Part shown: positions 15,194 through 23,627 of the stretch, piece after piece
Numbering within the stretch: position 1 is the stretch's first letter
How the letters are laid out: every line of letters starts with the position of its first letter
Source: Chitinophagaceae bacterium
GTDB taxonomy: Bacteria; Bacteroidota; Bacteroidia; Chitinophagales; Chitinophagaceae
NCBI GenBank assembly: GCA_016720775.1
Contig: JADKJX010000001.1
Coordinates: 1,348,501 to 1,412,500, forward strand
Length of the DNA: 64,000 nucleotides
Reading direction: 5' to 3'
Program-made: the position numbers and the translations under genes
The notes under the pieces: generated by a model
Database searches by the model: none
Seen by the model: the letters and a program-made list of their open reading frames with translations, nothing else
Told to the model about the DNA's origin: nothing

Positions 15194-18133
15194 TTATTCT
15201 TTTATGAACTTAGACGTGGTTGTCTTATCTCCGTTCACCAGCTTCAGCATATAAACGCCTTTAGGCAGTCTGGATATGTTGATCTGTTGCAAACTACGGG
15301 TTATCTTTTCTTCCATCATTACGGTTCCTTTCATATCCACCACCCTGATGCTGCTTTGATTGCCGTTCAATCCCGGAACGCTTATATTCAAAACATCACT
15401 GGCAGGATTTGGATATACTTTCAATACATCGCTGTTGGTGACCACTGTGCCTTCACCAGCTATTGATGCCGTACCCAACTGCACTTTTAATGTGTAGCAG
15501 CTGCTGGCATTGTTGGCATTATTGTAACCATATACCCTTGCATAGTAAGTGCCTGCTGTATATGTGCGGCTGATGCTTTCGCTGGTAGTACCACCGTTTT
15601 GTGAAATAGCCAACTGAGTACCTGCACTGTTTACAACAGTTAAGTCGTAATCGGCAGGCAGGGTGGTTAATGTTACCGTAGCTGTTCCGCCGGTTGTGAT
15701 CACAAATTTGTAGTAATCGTTATCGCCGCTCGGACTGATCAGGCCGGTAATATTTGTATTGAAAGGAATCAATGCAGCACCTGAGATCGTACCGTTGGTA
15801 GATACATCATAAGCACTCTGGCAACTTGTTACCGTTGTAGCCGTTGCTTTAATGGTATAGCATGTTGCACTGTTGGCACCGTTGTACCCGATCACTTTAA
15901 TATAATAAGTGCCTGCTGCCTGGCTGTTTAATGTTACCGTTTCAGTAGCCGTTGATCCTGTACCCGAACCTATCTGTGTACCTGCGCTGTTATAAATGTA
16001 CAGGTCATAATCAACACCGCCTGGCCCAACAAGGTTATAAACATTATTACTGGTGGCAGTTGTTACGATCTTGTAATAATCAATATCCGTTGTTGAACTG
16101 ATGGCTGAAGTATTGGTTACACCAGAACTGATGGTGGCAGCGGTTGCCTGTGTTTCATTAGGCTCAAATGCTGTTGAGCAGGAAGTACCGCCGGTGGTTG
16201 TAAACTGTGCCTGGGTATATCCACTGCTTCCTGTGCTGCAATTGGCCCTTACTCTCCAGTCGTACAATGATCCTAATGTCAATCCGCTCAAACCAACTGA
16301 AGTAGCTGTGGTAGCTGTTGCTGCATTTGTCCAGGTTGAAGAAGAATTCAGTTTGTAATCCACATCATAGCTTACCGCTCCGCTAACTGCTGTCCAGCTA
16401 ACCGTAGCGCTGGTGTTTGTTATTGCGGAAGATGCTAAACCTGATGGTGCTGTGCCACATGCGCTATATGCAGCGCCGATGCCAACTGCATACCATGCAT
16501 TGGTAGTAGCAATTACTTCCGCACTTCCTGCACCATACAGGTCGGTTGCAGATTGTATGGCATAGGTTCTTGCGCTGGCATAGTTGGAAGTGGATATCAA
16601 ATAAAAAGTATTGGTCCGGTAGGCAATGGCCGCTGCTTTATCAATACCAATACCTGTTACGGTATAAGCATTTCCAATATCATTGGTTCCGCTTCCGCCC
16701 TGAGATAATAAGTAGAACCAGAAATTCAACACACCACTGTTTGTATGCACACCGCCATTATCTGCAGTGCCGGTATACCAATATGTTCCCAAATAAGTAT
16801 CGGGTTGACTGAACTGATTCGGATTGCTCATGTTACGGAAAGCAGCGCCGATATTTTCACCAATGTTCCAGTTGCCATTGGCACCTTTTGCATAAAATTC
16901 AATGGCTGTTCCAAAGATGTCGCTGAAACCTTCGTTCATTGCACCGGATTGGTTTGAGTAAGCAAGGTTTGACGTTCTTTCTGTAACACCATGTGTTATT
17001 TCATGGCCGCATACGTCCAGGGCTGTCAGCGGAGTATAAGTAGTAGAACCACTTGTTCCGCCATCGCCATAGGTCATACGGGTTCCATCCCAGAATGCAT
17101 TGATATTATTACCATAGCCAAATGCCACCAGGTTTGTGTGCACATAACTGTTCAGTGCAAAGCCGGCATTGTCAACACTGTTGCGGTTGAATTTGCTTAA
17201 ATAATAGTCGTATGTTTTTTCTGTACCCCAATGTCCGTCGGTTGCATACTGGTCTTTATTGGCATTTACATTATTCCATGTATTGTCTGCATCGGTAAAG
17301 TCAACTGCTGCATTGTAGTTTGTTCCCGCCAAACGCATATCGTAGGTGTTGATGCCATTGCCCCTGCCGGTTTCACGAAGGCGATACGTACTTCCGGTAA
17401 AATCAGTAGTAATGGTTTGGGTACCGCTGTATGCAGTGATGGCAGTACCGGTGGCATTGGTTGTATGGATCATTTCCCGTTTGCCGAGAATTTTTCCATT
17501 TGCCGCATCCACAAATACCAACTGGCGACTGAGTGGATACTGAGCATATATGTCAAGTTTATAGGCAAGGCGTAGTTGAGAAGGGATCACCTCTTCTTCG
17601 CCGCTGTAATAAACCAGTTCTGCTTTTGGATAAAAAGTTGCATGGGGATTATTTTGTTCTCTTTTCAGGAAGGCTTCTTCTGAAGGTATCTGCCATTTAT
17701 ATTCCCTTGCTCCAACAAAATCCATTGCTTTGTTCAATGCAGTGGTCTTGTTAATAGAAGCGGTTGACTGAAGGGAAGAAGGAAAATCTTTGATCCATTT
17801 TCCGTTCTGGCTGTTCACAATACCATCCTTTACATGCACAACATACGTGGCATGTTCTACCGGGATGCCTGCAAAGGTTTGCTGGTAGCGGTAGTGCTCA
17901 ATACCCAAATTGTCTTTTTCAAACCGGTTAAGCAGGGCATCGTTGCTCGTAGTAATCTTTCCTGCAGCATCGGCAACCAGTACTGCTCCTTTCTTAAAGA
18001 CAGGCGCATTGGCTTTGAAGATCATTTGTTCGGGATACATGCCGGGCTGCCCCTTCATAATATCCTGTGCGTTTAATTTGTCGGCACAAAATAAGCCCGT
18101 CATCAGCAGGCAGGTCATTAAAAATTTTTTCAT
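15194..18133 (-). CDS. secreted M4 (thermolysin-type) metallopeptidase with Fn3, two PPC domains and a T9SS sorting domain
   Basis: From ATG 18133 the protein is 979 residues; an upstream TTG at 18256 is in frame, but the signal peptide MKKFLMTCLLMTGLFCADKLNAQ starts at 18133. In order: an FTP/PepSY propeptide (about 40-215), the M4 catalytic domain with GHEITHG (HExxH at 377-381) and the third zinc ligand Glu in MNEGFSDIFG (401), a fibronectin type III domain (about 560-650), two bacterial pre-peptidase C-terminal domains (each with a DIDYYKIV- or DNDYYKFV-like start), and a C-terminal sorting domain (VYPNPASDVLNIS, ending TSKFIKE). It is secreted through the type IX system as a zymogen and probably degrades extracellular protein. 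Confidence 0.93.
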   Translation of the reverse strand: MKKFLMTCLLMTGLFCADKLNAQDIMKGQPGMYPEQMIFKANAPVFKKGAVLVADAAGKITTSNDALLNRFEKDNLGIEHYRYQQTFAGIPVEHATYVVHVKDGIVNSQNGKWIKDFPSSLQSTASINKTTALNKAMDFVGAREYKWQIPSEEAFLKREQNNPHATFYPKAELVYYSGEEEVIPSQLRLAYKLDIYAQYPLSRQLVFVDAANGKILGKREMIHTTNATGTAITAYSGTQTITTDFTGSTYRLRETGRGNGINTYDMRLAGTNYNAAVDFTDADNTWNNVNANKDQYATDGHWGTEKTYDYYLSKFNRNSVDNAGFALNSYVHTNLVAFGYGNNINAFWDGTRMTYGDGGTSGSTTYTPLTALDVCGHEITHGVTERTSNLAYSNQSGAMNEGFSDIFGTAIEFYAKGANGNWNIGENIGAAFRNMSNPNQFSQPDTYLGTYWYTGTADNGGVHTNSGVLNFWFYLLSQGGSGTNDIGNAYTVTGIGIDKAAAIAYRTNTFYLISTSNYASARTYAIQSATDLYGAGSAEVIATTNAWYAVGIGAAYSACGTAPSGLASSAITNTSATVSWTAVSGAVSYDVDYKLNSSSTWTNAATATTATSVGLSGLTLGSLYDWRVRANCSTGSSGYTQAQFTTTGGTSCSTAFEPNETQATAATISSGVTNTSAISSTTDIDYYKIVTTATSNNVYNLVGPGGVDYDLYIYNSAGTQIGSGTGSTATETVTLNSQAAGTYYIKVIGYNGANSATCYTIKATATTVTSCQSAYDVSTNGTISGAALIPFNTNITGLISPSGDNDYYKFVITTGGTATVTLTTLPADYDLTVVNSAGTQLAISQNGGTTSESISRTYTAGTYYARVYGYNNANNASSCYTLKVQLGTASIAGEGTVVTNSDVLKVYPNPASDVLNISVPGLNGNQSSIRVVDMKGTVMMEEKITRSLQQINISRLPKGVYMLKLVNGDKTTTSKFIKE

Positions 18134-18331
18134 AATTGCTTTAGTTTTAGTAAAAATATTTTGTAATATATATTTAATAACTATTTCATATTGTAGAAAG
18201 ATTTCGATGTTGGAATTCTTGTGGATAAATAGCCCGGGCAGAAATCCATTGTTCAATGGAATCCATAAAAGCAGTCCCGGGTATTCAACATAGAAAAAAA
18301 ATCATGCTACGATGAATGTTAGTAATTTGCA

Positions 18332-18991
18332 ATGATGACAAAAAGGATCTTCACACTGGTATCAAAAGACGTGCTGCTCGAGTTCAGGCAGAAACATACT
18401 TTTTACGGTATACTCCTTTATATCGCTTCCACCATATTTGTTCTTTACCTGTCAATAGATAAACCCGATGCCAATGTGTGGAATGGATTGTTCTGGACCA
18501 TTCAATTGTTCATTTGTGTAAATGCGGTGGCCAAAAGTTTTTTACAGGAGAGCCGGGGCCGGATGCTGTATTTTTATTCCGTGGCATCACCGGTTGAATT
18601 CATTGTTGCCAAGATCGTCTACAACCTGGTATTAATGATCCTGATGAGCCTGATCAGTTTATTGATGTTCTCCGTGTTTTTAGACAACCCGGTTGATAAT
18701 GCCTTTCGCTTTACCGGGATCGTGGTACTTGGCGGCGCTGGTATCAGCATCGTATTCACCCTAATGAGTGCTATTGCAGCGAAGGCACAACAGAATGCAG
18801 CACTCATTGCCATCCTCGGTTTCCCCGTAATCTTACCCCAGTTATTGTTATTGATGCGCCTGAGTAAGTCAGCATTTGCAGAGGTTTTCAGGGAAGGTAT
18901 GGTTTTGCAAATGGCGGGATTGATCGCCGGGCTTGATGTTTTAGTGATTGCTATGGCGGTAATATTGTTCCCTTATCTCTGGAAAGACTAG
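18332..18991 (+). CDS. ccmB: heme exporter protein B, cytochrome c maturation
   Basis: This 219-residue membrane protein has six hydrophobic segments and the CcmB hallmarks: an N-terminal LVSKDVLLEFRQKHTFYGIL (cytoplasmic, typical of the family) and the segment FLQESRGRMLYFY, with later GFPVILPQLLLLM. CcmB is the permease part of the CcmABC(D) system that moves heme out for cytochrome c assembly. CcmA is not in the window. Start is at ATG 18332 or the adjoining ATG 18335. ccmC and a ccmD-like gene follow on the same strand, with an 80-bp gap that carries a low-complexity repeat and a promoter box. Confidence 0.93.
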   Translation: MMTKRIFTLVSKDVLLEFRQKHTFYGILLYIASTIFVLYLSIDKPDANVWNGLFWTIQLFICVNAVAKSFLQESRGRMLYFYSVASPVEFIVAKIVYNLVLMILMSLISLLMFSVFLDNPVDNAFRFTGIVVLGGAGISIVFTLMSAIAAKAQQNAALIAILGFPVILPQLLLLMRLSKSAFAEVFREGMVLQMAGLIAGLDVLVIAMAVILFPYLWKD

Positions 18992-18995
18992 GGGC

Positions 18996-19048
18996 TGAAA
19001 ATAACCCCAAACTGAAAACACAAAACTCAAAACTCTACCCTATCTTTG
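18996..19048 (+). repeat. CAAAACT-type repeat followed by a ccmC -7 promoter box
   Basis: Units like AACCCCAAACTG, AAAACACAAAACTCAAAACTC fill 18996-19036, the same class as the in-frame repeats in waaA. TATCTTTG at 19041-19048 then matches the -7 consensus exactly, 23 bp before the ccmC start. So ccmC may have its own promoter within the ccm operon. Confidence 0.5.
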
Positions 19049-19071
19049 CCCCTCGATAAATTTCTTTCTTT

Positions 19072-19773
19072 TTGAAGAAAAACTGGTGGAAAATATTGTC
19101 CCTGTTATTACTGATCTACACAGTTATTGCTGGTTTCCTGGTAGCAGTGCCCGACCTCCCTATTATTCATCAATCCATCCGTAACCTGTATTTCCATGTG
19201 TGCATGTGGTTTGGGATGATGATCCTCTTCATTATAAGTTTTGTTTACAGTATCAAATACCTCCGCGGCTTTAACCTGCGGAACGATATATATGCCCAGC
19301 ATTTTGCAGCCGTGGGTACGTTCTTTGGGATATTGGGCTATATCACCGGGTCGATCTGGGCCAATTATACCTGGCTCACCGATCAAAGCCAGTCATTGGG
19401 AACTGTGTTGAAAGAACCCAAACTCATTGGAGCCGCTATTGCCTTACTAATTTACGGGGCTTATTTTGTGCTGAGGGGTTCATTTACCGATATGGATAAA
19501 AAAGCCCGGGTAAGTGCGGTGTATAATATTTTTGCCTTTGCCATGCTTTTCCCCAGCATCTGGATTATTCCCAGGCTGGTGGGAAGTCTGCACCCCGGTG
19601 CACCGGGCAGCGACAGCGGTAATCCTGCATTAAATGCACAGAAAGACCTGGATGCCGGAATGCGTATGATCTTTTACCCGGCAGTCATAGGCTGGACCCT
19701 GCTGGGTGTATGGATCGCCACGTTGAAAATACGTTTACAATTAATTAAAGATAAAACCCTGCTAAATGAATAA
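19072..19773 (+). CDS. ccmC: heme exporter protein C, cytochrome c maturation
   Basis: This 233-residue integral membrane protein has about six transmembrane segments. The start is TTG at 19072, directly ahead of the first membrane segment (MKKNWWKILSLLLLIYTV). CcmC features are the periplasmic His in RNLYFHVCMWFGMM, the segment GYITGSIWANYTW, and the second His in RLVGSLHPGAP. CcmC presents heme to CcmE. The tryptophan-rich WWD stretch looks weak: after ANYTW the residues are LTDQSQSLGTVLKEPKL, where relatives I recall have more Trp. The ccmD-like gene overlaps its end by 8 bp. Confidence 0.9.
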   Translation: MKKNWWKILSLLLLIYTVIAGFLVAVPDLPIIHQSIRNLYFHVCMWFGMMILFIISFVYSIKYLRGFNLRNDIYAQHFAAVGTFFGILGYITGSIWANYTWLTDQSQSLGTVLKEPKLIGAAIALLIYGAYFVLRGSFTDMDKKARVSAVYNIFAFAMLFPSIWIIPRLVGSLHPGAPGSDSGNPALNAQKDLDAGMRMIFYPAVIGWTLLGVWIATLKIRLQLIKDKTLLNE

Positions 19774-19984
19774 GTTTATTTTACGTTTGGTGTTTTGTGT
19801 TGTGAGTTTACTGTTTTGCACTGCTTCTTTTGCTCAGGATAATTCCGGAACAGAAGATGTAATGCGGAGCAATGGAAAGATATATGTGGTGGTGGCAGTT
19901 TGCCTGACCATACTCATAGGCCTGTTCTTTTATGTTTTTTCCTTAGACAGGAAGATATCCAGGCTTGAAAAGAATAAAGATTGA
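19766..19984 (+). CDS. CcmD-like small membrane protein
   Basis: This 72-residue protein has a signal-like N-terminus (LRLVFCVVSLLFCTASFAQ) followed by RSNGKIYVVVAVCLTILIGLF and a single transmembrane helix, then a charged tail (LDRKISRLEKNKD). This matches the CcmD-family proteins that follow ccmC in Bacteroidota, although with an added signal peptide compared with proteobacterial CcmD. It overlaps ccmC by 8 bp, which implies translational coupling. It probably helps hold the CcmABC complex or CcmE together at the membrane. Confidence 0.82.
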   Translation: MNKFILRLVFCVVSLLFCTASFAQDNSGTEDVMRSNGKIYVVVAVCLTILIGLFFYVFSLDRKISRLEKNKD

Positions 19985-20033
19985 AGATTGATTTTTGAAT
20001 ACAAATAACGATTGCTAATATTAAACCAATTTT

Positions 20034-21455
20034 ATGAGTGCGCAACAGCCTTACAGTTTCTTCCATAGCGTGGAAAGAAGTTTTGACAAAGCCGCCAAAT
20101 TCACAAAGTGGGATTTGGGGATATTAGAACAGATAAAAGCATGTAACAGTGTTTATCAAATGCGTTTCCCGGTAAAGCGTGACGACGGAAGTATTGAAGT
20201 GATAGAAGCCTACCGTGTGCAGCACAGCCAGCACAAAACACCCTGCAAGGGAGGTATCCGTTTCAGCGATGAAGTGAACCAGGATGAAGTAATGGCCCTC
20301 GCCAGTTTGATGACTTACAAATGCGCCATCGTAAATGTACCGTTTGGTGGCGGTAAAGGCGGCATCAAAATAAACCCACGTAAATACAGCGAGTACGAAC
20401 TGGAAAAGATCACCCGCCGTTACACATCAGAATTAGTTAAGAAAAATTTTATAGGCCCGGGCATTGATGTTCCGGCACCAGACTATGGTACCGGTGAAAG
20501 AGAAATGTCGTGGATCGTGGATACCTATGGTTCTTTAAAACCAGGAGAGATCGATTCAGCCGGTTGTGTTACCGGAAAGCCCATTACACAAGGCGGTGTT
20601 CGTGGCCGTAAAGAAGCTACCGGCCTGGGTGTTTTCTTTGGCATACGTGAAGTGTGTAATATGGAAGACGTGATGAAAAAACTTGGACTCGGCATAGGCG
20701 TTGAAGGAAAGACAGTAGTGGTGCAGGGATTGGGTAATGTGGGTTATCACAGTGCCAAATTCTTCCGCGAAGGTGGTGCCAAAGTAATTGCACTGGCCGA
20801 ATACGAAGGGGCTATCATGAACCCAGCCGGGCTGAATGAAGAAGAAGTATTCCAGCACAGGAAAAAAACAGGTAGCATCCTGAATTTCCCGGGTGCAACC
20901 AACCTGGCAAAAAATACCGATGCATTGGAACTGGAATGTGATATTCTTATTCCTGCTGCCCTGGAAAACGTGATCAATGGAGACAATGCACCAAGAGTGA
21001 AAGCAAAGATCATCGGCGAAGCAGCCAATGGCCCATGCACACCGGAAGCAGATGAGATATTTACACAAAAAGGAATTCTTTGTGTGCCGGATATGTACCT
21101 GAATGCCGGCGGTGTAACGGTAAGTTATTTTGAGTGGCTGAAGAATTTAAGTCACGTTCGTTATGGCCGTATGGAAAAGCGTTTCAATGAAAATATGAAT
21201 ATGCAGATCATCAGCCAGATGGAAACCCTTACTGGTAAAAAAGTGAGCGAGGCCGGAAAAAAATCGATCGTTCACGGTGCCGATGAGCAGGAGCTGGTGC
21301 ACAGCGGCCTGGAAGAAACCATGATCAGCGCCACCAGGGAGATCATGGACCTTTGGAAAAGTAATCCGGATATTCCGGATATGCGTACCGCAGCGTATGT
21401 AAGCGCCATCAACAAAGTGGCTACCAGCTATGCGGAGTTAGGTATTTTCCCTTAA
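20034..21455 (+). CDS. gdhA: glutamate dehydrogenase (Glu/Leu/Phe/Val dehydrogenase family)
   Basis: This 473-residue enzyme interconverts glutamate and 2-oxoglutarate plus ammonia. The substrate-binding lysine is in HKTPCKGGIRFSDEV, and the catalytic lysine (about residue 108) in VPFGGGKGGI. PAPDYGTGEREMSWIVDTYG is the second substrate loop, and the Rossmann motif is VVVQGLGNVGYHSAKFF. EAANGPCTPEAD and MYLNAGGVTVSYFEWLKN are conserved C-terminal segments. The coenzyme (NAD or NADP) cannot be told with confidence; the acidic residue after the Rossmann motif (ALAEYEG) leans to NAD. It stands alone, ended by the strong terminator at 21476-21507. Confidence 0.93.
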   Translation: MSAQQPYSFFHSVERSFDKAAKFTKWDLGILEQIKACNSVYQMRFPVKRDDGSIEVIEAYRVQHSQHKTPCKGGIRFSDEVNQDEVMALASLMTYKCAIVNVPFGGGKGGIKINPRKYSEYELEKITRRYTSELVKKNFIGPGIDVPAPDYGTGEREMSWIVDTYGSLKPGEIDSAGCVTGKPITQGGVRGRKEATGLGVFFGIREVCNMEDVMKKLGLGIGVEGKTVVVQGLGNVGYHSAKFFREGGAKVIALAEYEGAIMNPAGLNEEEVFQHRKKTGSILNFPGATNLAKNTDALELECDILIPAALENVINGDNAPRVKAKIIGEAANGPCTPEADEIFTQKGILCVPDMYLNAGGVTVSYFEWLKNLSHVRYGRMEKRFNENMNMQIISQMETLTGKKVSEAGKKSIVHGADEQELVHSGLEETMISATREIMDLWKSNPDIPDMRTAAYVSAINKVATSYAELGIFP

Positions 21456-21475
21456 CAACTTACACATCAATCCAT

Positions 21476-21507
21476 AAAGATCCCACCTGCTAGCAGGTGG
21501 GATCTTT
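21476..21507. terminator. strong terminator after glutamate dehydrogenase
   Basis: AAAGATCCCACCTGC (21476-21490) pairs with GCAGGTGGGATCTTT (21493-21507) across a 2-nt centre: a perfect 15-bp stem with T-rich flank. It is symmetrical and could act on both strands. Confidence 0.9.
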
Positions 21508-21523
21508 TATTTTGGGGGGTAGT

Positions 21524-21593
21524 AAAACCGATAAACCTATAAGGTTTGCCGGGCAGGAAGCAGCGCTGCAAACCTTATAGGTTTATCGGTTTT
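21524..21593. repeat. perfect 26-bp inverted repeat (AAACCTATAAGG family)
   Basis: The left arm (21524-21549) contains AAAACCGATAAACCTATAAG and the right arm (21568-21593) is its exact reverse complement over 26 bp, with an 18-nt loop. It follows directly after a complete terminator and ends 8 bp from the stop codon of the next gene, so it is not needed for termination. A degenerate second copy is at 26354-26412. Confidence 0.85.
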
Positions 21594-21600
21594 GTAAAAT

Positions 21601-22008
21601 TTATAATTTTACCACATCCATCTGTTCGGTAACTTTTTGCTGCCTGCTTACCTGGAAAATGGCCGTCTTGCCTGATTTTTTCCCGGTGATCTCAAATTTC
21701 AAAACAGCATCACCTAAATCATCGATGTTTAACAGGAACTGTTTTGTGAAATCCTTTTCACCCCGTACATCAGCAGAATAAAGTACAACACCCGTTTGAT
21801 CGGTTACTGTGATACTGAATACGCTTTCTTCTTTTGTTCCGGAGAAGTTAAGCTGTATCAACGGCTGGTTCTTATAATTGCCTGCATATTTCAGTTCCAC
21901 AGGCAATGTGTTGATGCCGTAAGCTGTAGCGGTGTCAGCAGCTGTTGCTTGTGTAAAAAGCATAACTGAAAAAAAAGTGATTGCGATGAAGATTTTGTTA
22001 AGTTTCAT
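21601..22008 (-). CDS. small secreted protein of unknown function
   Basis: This 135-residue protein starts with a signal peptide (MKLNKIFIAITFFSVMLFTQATA). The rest is predicted beta-rich: PVELKYAGNYKNQPLIQLNFSG, FSITVTDQTGVVLYSADV and LKFEITGKKSGKTAIFQVSR, a pattern like a single Ig-like or sorting-domain-like beta sandwich. I recall similar short secreted proteins in Chitinophagaceae, but no function. It has no co-directional close neighbour; 278 bp of non-coding sequence separates it from the next gene upstream. Confidence 0.7.
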   Translation of the reverse strand: MKLNKIFIAITFFSVMLFTQATAADTATAYGINTLPVELKYAGNYKNQPLIQLNFSGTKEESVFSITVTDQTGVVLYSADVRGEKDFTKQFLLNIDDLGDAVLKFEITGKKSGKTAIFQVSRQQKVTEQMDVVKL

Positions 22009-22286
22009 AAAGTTTATTTTAATGGTTAATAAAAAATTTTACTAACAAACAACCGGATTAAGTCATGCAGCAAGAAGGTTAAAAAAGAAGCGGAGCAATT
22101 CCGCAGTACGGGCAACCGGCAGGATGTGATTGCTTTGATGATGTAAAAGTAAAGCGTGTTTTCCTGGTATGCAAACCAACTTATGGTACGAACTGATTCA
22201 TCCAAAGAAATACAGAACCTCTGAAATGCCTGTGAATAAAGGATTTGGAGAGTTAAACCTTATGACAGCCAACGATATTTTAATTG

Positions 22287-23627
22287 TCAGAATTGAAACA
22301 GCGACAGGCTGTTTTTCCTTTTTGTTAACATTCCGGTAATATGAAGCTGTTCATTTTTTTGGTTAACGGAGAGATTTATCTCATCCATATTCGATAAACT
22401 TTTTGTGATATCATCCGGCAGGTACCTGAACAGGTTCTTCGGGATCTTTGTAAGCGACAGGCGGAAAAAAAGAATGGCCCTGGTATCGGAGTCGGCTTTT
22501 GGCCCGCCGTAATTAAATGCAGTTATGGACAAACTGCTTTCCGATCTTTTGCGGCAGTAAGATCTTACCAGGGGCATGGGCAAAAAAACATCGCCGTTTG
22601 CAGTGCTTTCTAATTTATTGTTACGCTGCAGGTAATCATAAACAGGCGATATGTTTTGCCCGTTGATGAAAAAACTGAAAGAAGGCTCCTGTATGTTGTT
22701 CACCACCAGTTTTTCTACTTTGTTGAATTCATCATCGTATGTGTATGTAATGGCAGAATCGGTTCTTTCTTTTATTTCCTGCAGGTTTAAACTATACGAT
22801 GTATTGCTTTGAATAAATACAGAATCCACATCCATACTGAGTGATCGTGAAAGGCTGCTCTTATTCAGCAGGTTAAAAACAGCCGGGGAAGGTTGTGTAC
22901 ATCCAAGCACACATAATGAGCCGGATGGATAAATAAAATTCTCTTCTTTAAAGCTGTATCGTTTATCCGGGATGAAGGTTCCCGCTATCTTAATTTTTTC
23001 TTTATCAAAATTGGCAGTAACGATGCCCGTTTCCTGCAGCAGATCATTGGACGCTACATAAACAGCCAGGTGACTTTTTGCATCAATGGCTTTTTGAAGT
23101 TCTTTACGGGAAATGAATTTCTTCTCTGTAAAAAGTTCTTTTGCCACCTGCCTGACCAGGCTGCTGTCTTCAACCCTTGCTTTGCCGGCTAAAACCTTAT
23201 CATTATTTACAAATAAATAAATGCCGGCGGTTTTACTTGCAAATTCATTGCTGCTTAGTTTTTCAAACCCGAATTTTTTAAGGCCCGCTTCAAATCCTGC
23301 ATGGCTGTTTATATCAAGCAATAGGTACCAGGCATTCGCCGGCTGGGCTTTTGAATGAAAAGCAAGAACATAATCGGGAATGTTCACCATATCACGCCAG
23401 CTTGTATCCCTGGCCTTCTTAGAAAGAAATTTGCCGATCTTCCACTGGCTGGGCGTTGTAACCAGGTTCCAGAGTAAGGTGTTGGTTATTCTTTTTATAT
23501 CCAGGGCAACCACGCAGTCTGCACTGGCGGGCACTGCTTTTTCGCTCCAGGTTTTATAAAAGAGTTTCAGGTAACCTGCCACAAGGATGATGAGCAGTAT
23601 ACCTAAAGCCCATTTTCTTTTGCTCAT
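22287..23627 (-). CDS. membrane-anchored protein of unknown function, related to the gene upstream
   Basis: This 446-residue protein has one N-terminal transmembrane segment (KWALGILLIILVAGYLKLF) with most of the chain outside the cytoplasm. The body begins PASADCVVALDIKRIT, like the start of DUF3352/DUF4836-type proteins in which a repeated alpha-beta unit is measured against zero. It shares the peptide YDDEFNKVE, followed by PSFSFF about 10 residues later, with the 667-residue protein of the next gene (YDDEFNRKE ... PSFTFAF), so the two are probably distant paralogues. It is the last gene of a three-gene operon; its start overlaps the preceding stop codon. Function unknown. Confidence 0.7.
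   Translation of the reverse strand: MSKRKWALGILLIILVAGYLKLFYKTWSEKAVPASADCVVALDIKRITNTLLWNLVTTPSQWKIGKFLSKKARDTSWRDMVNIPDYVLAFHSKAQPANAWYLLLDINSHAGFEAGLKKFGFEKLSSNEFASKTAGIYLFVNNDKVLAGKARVEDSSLVRQVAKELFTEKKFISRKELQKAIDAKSHLAVYVASNDLLQETGIVTANFDKEKIKIAGTFIPDKRYSFKEENFIYPSGSLCVLGCTQPSPAVFNLLNKSSLSRSLSMDVDSVFIQSNTSYSLNLQEIKERTDSAITYTYDDEFNKVEKLVVNNIQEPSFSFFINGQNISPVYDYLQRNNKLESTANGDVFLPMPLVRSYCRKRSESSLSITAFNYGGPKADSDTRAILFFRLSLTKIPKNLFRYLPDDITKSLSNMDEINLSVNQKNEQLHITGMLTKRKNSLSLFQF

Noticed and set aside
18134..18256. TTG start 41 codons upstream for the M4 protease
   Set aside because: It would bury the signal peptide; the ATG at 18133 gives a normal N-terminal signal.
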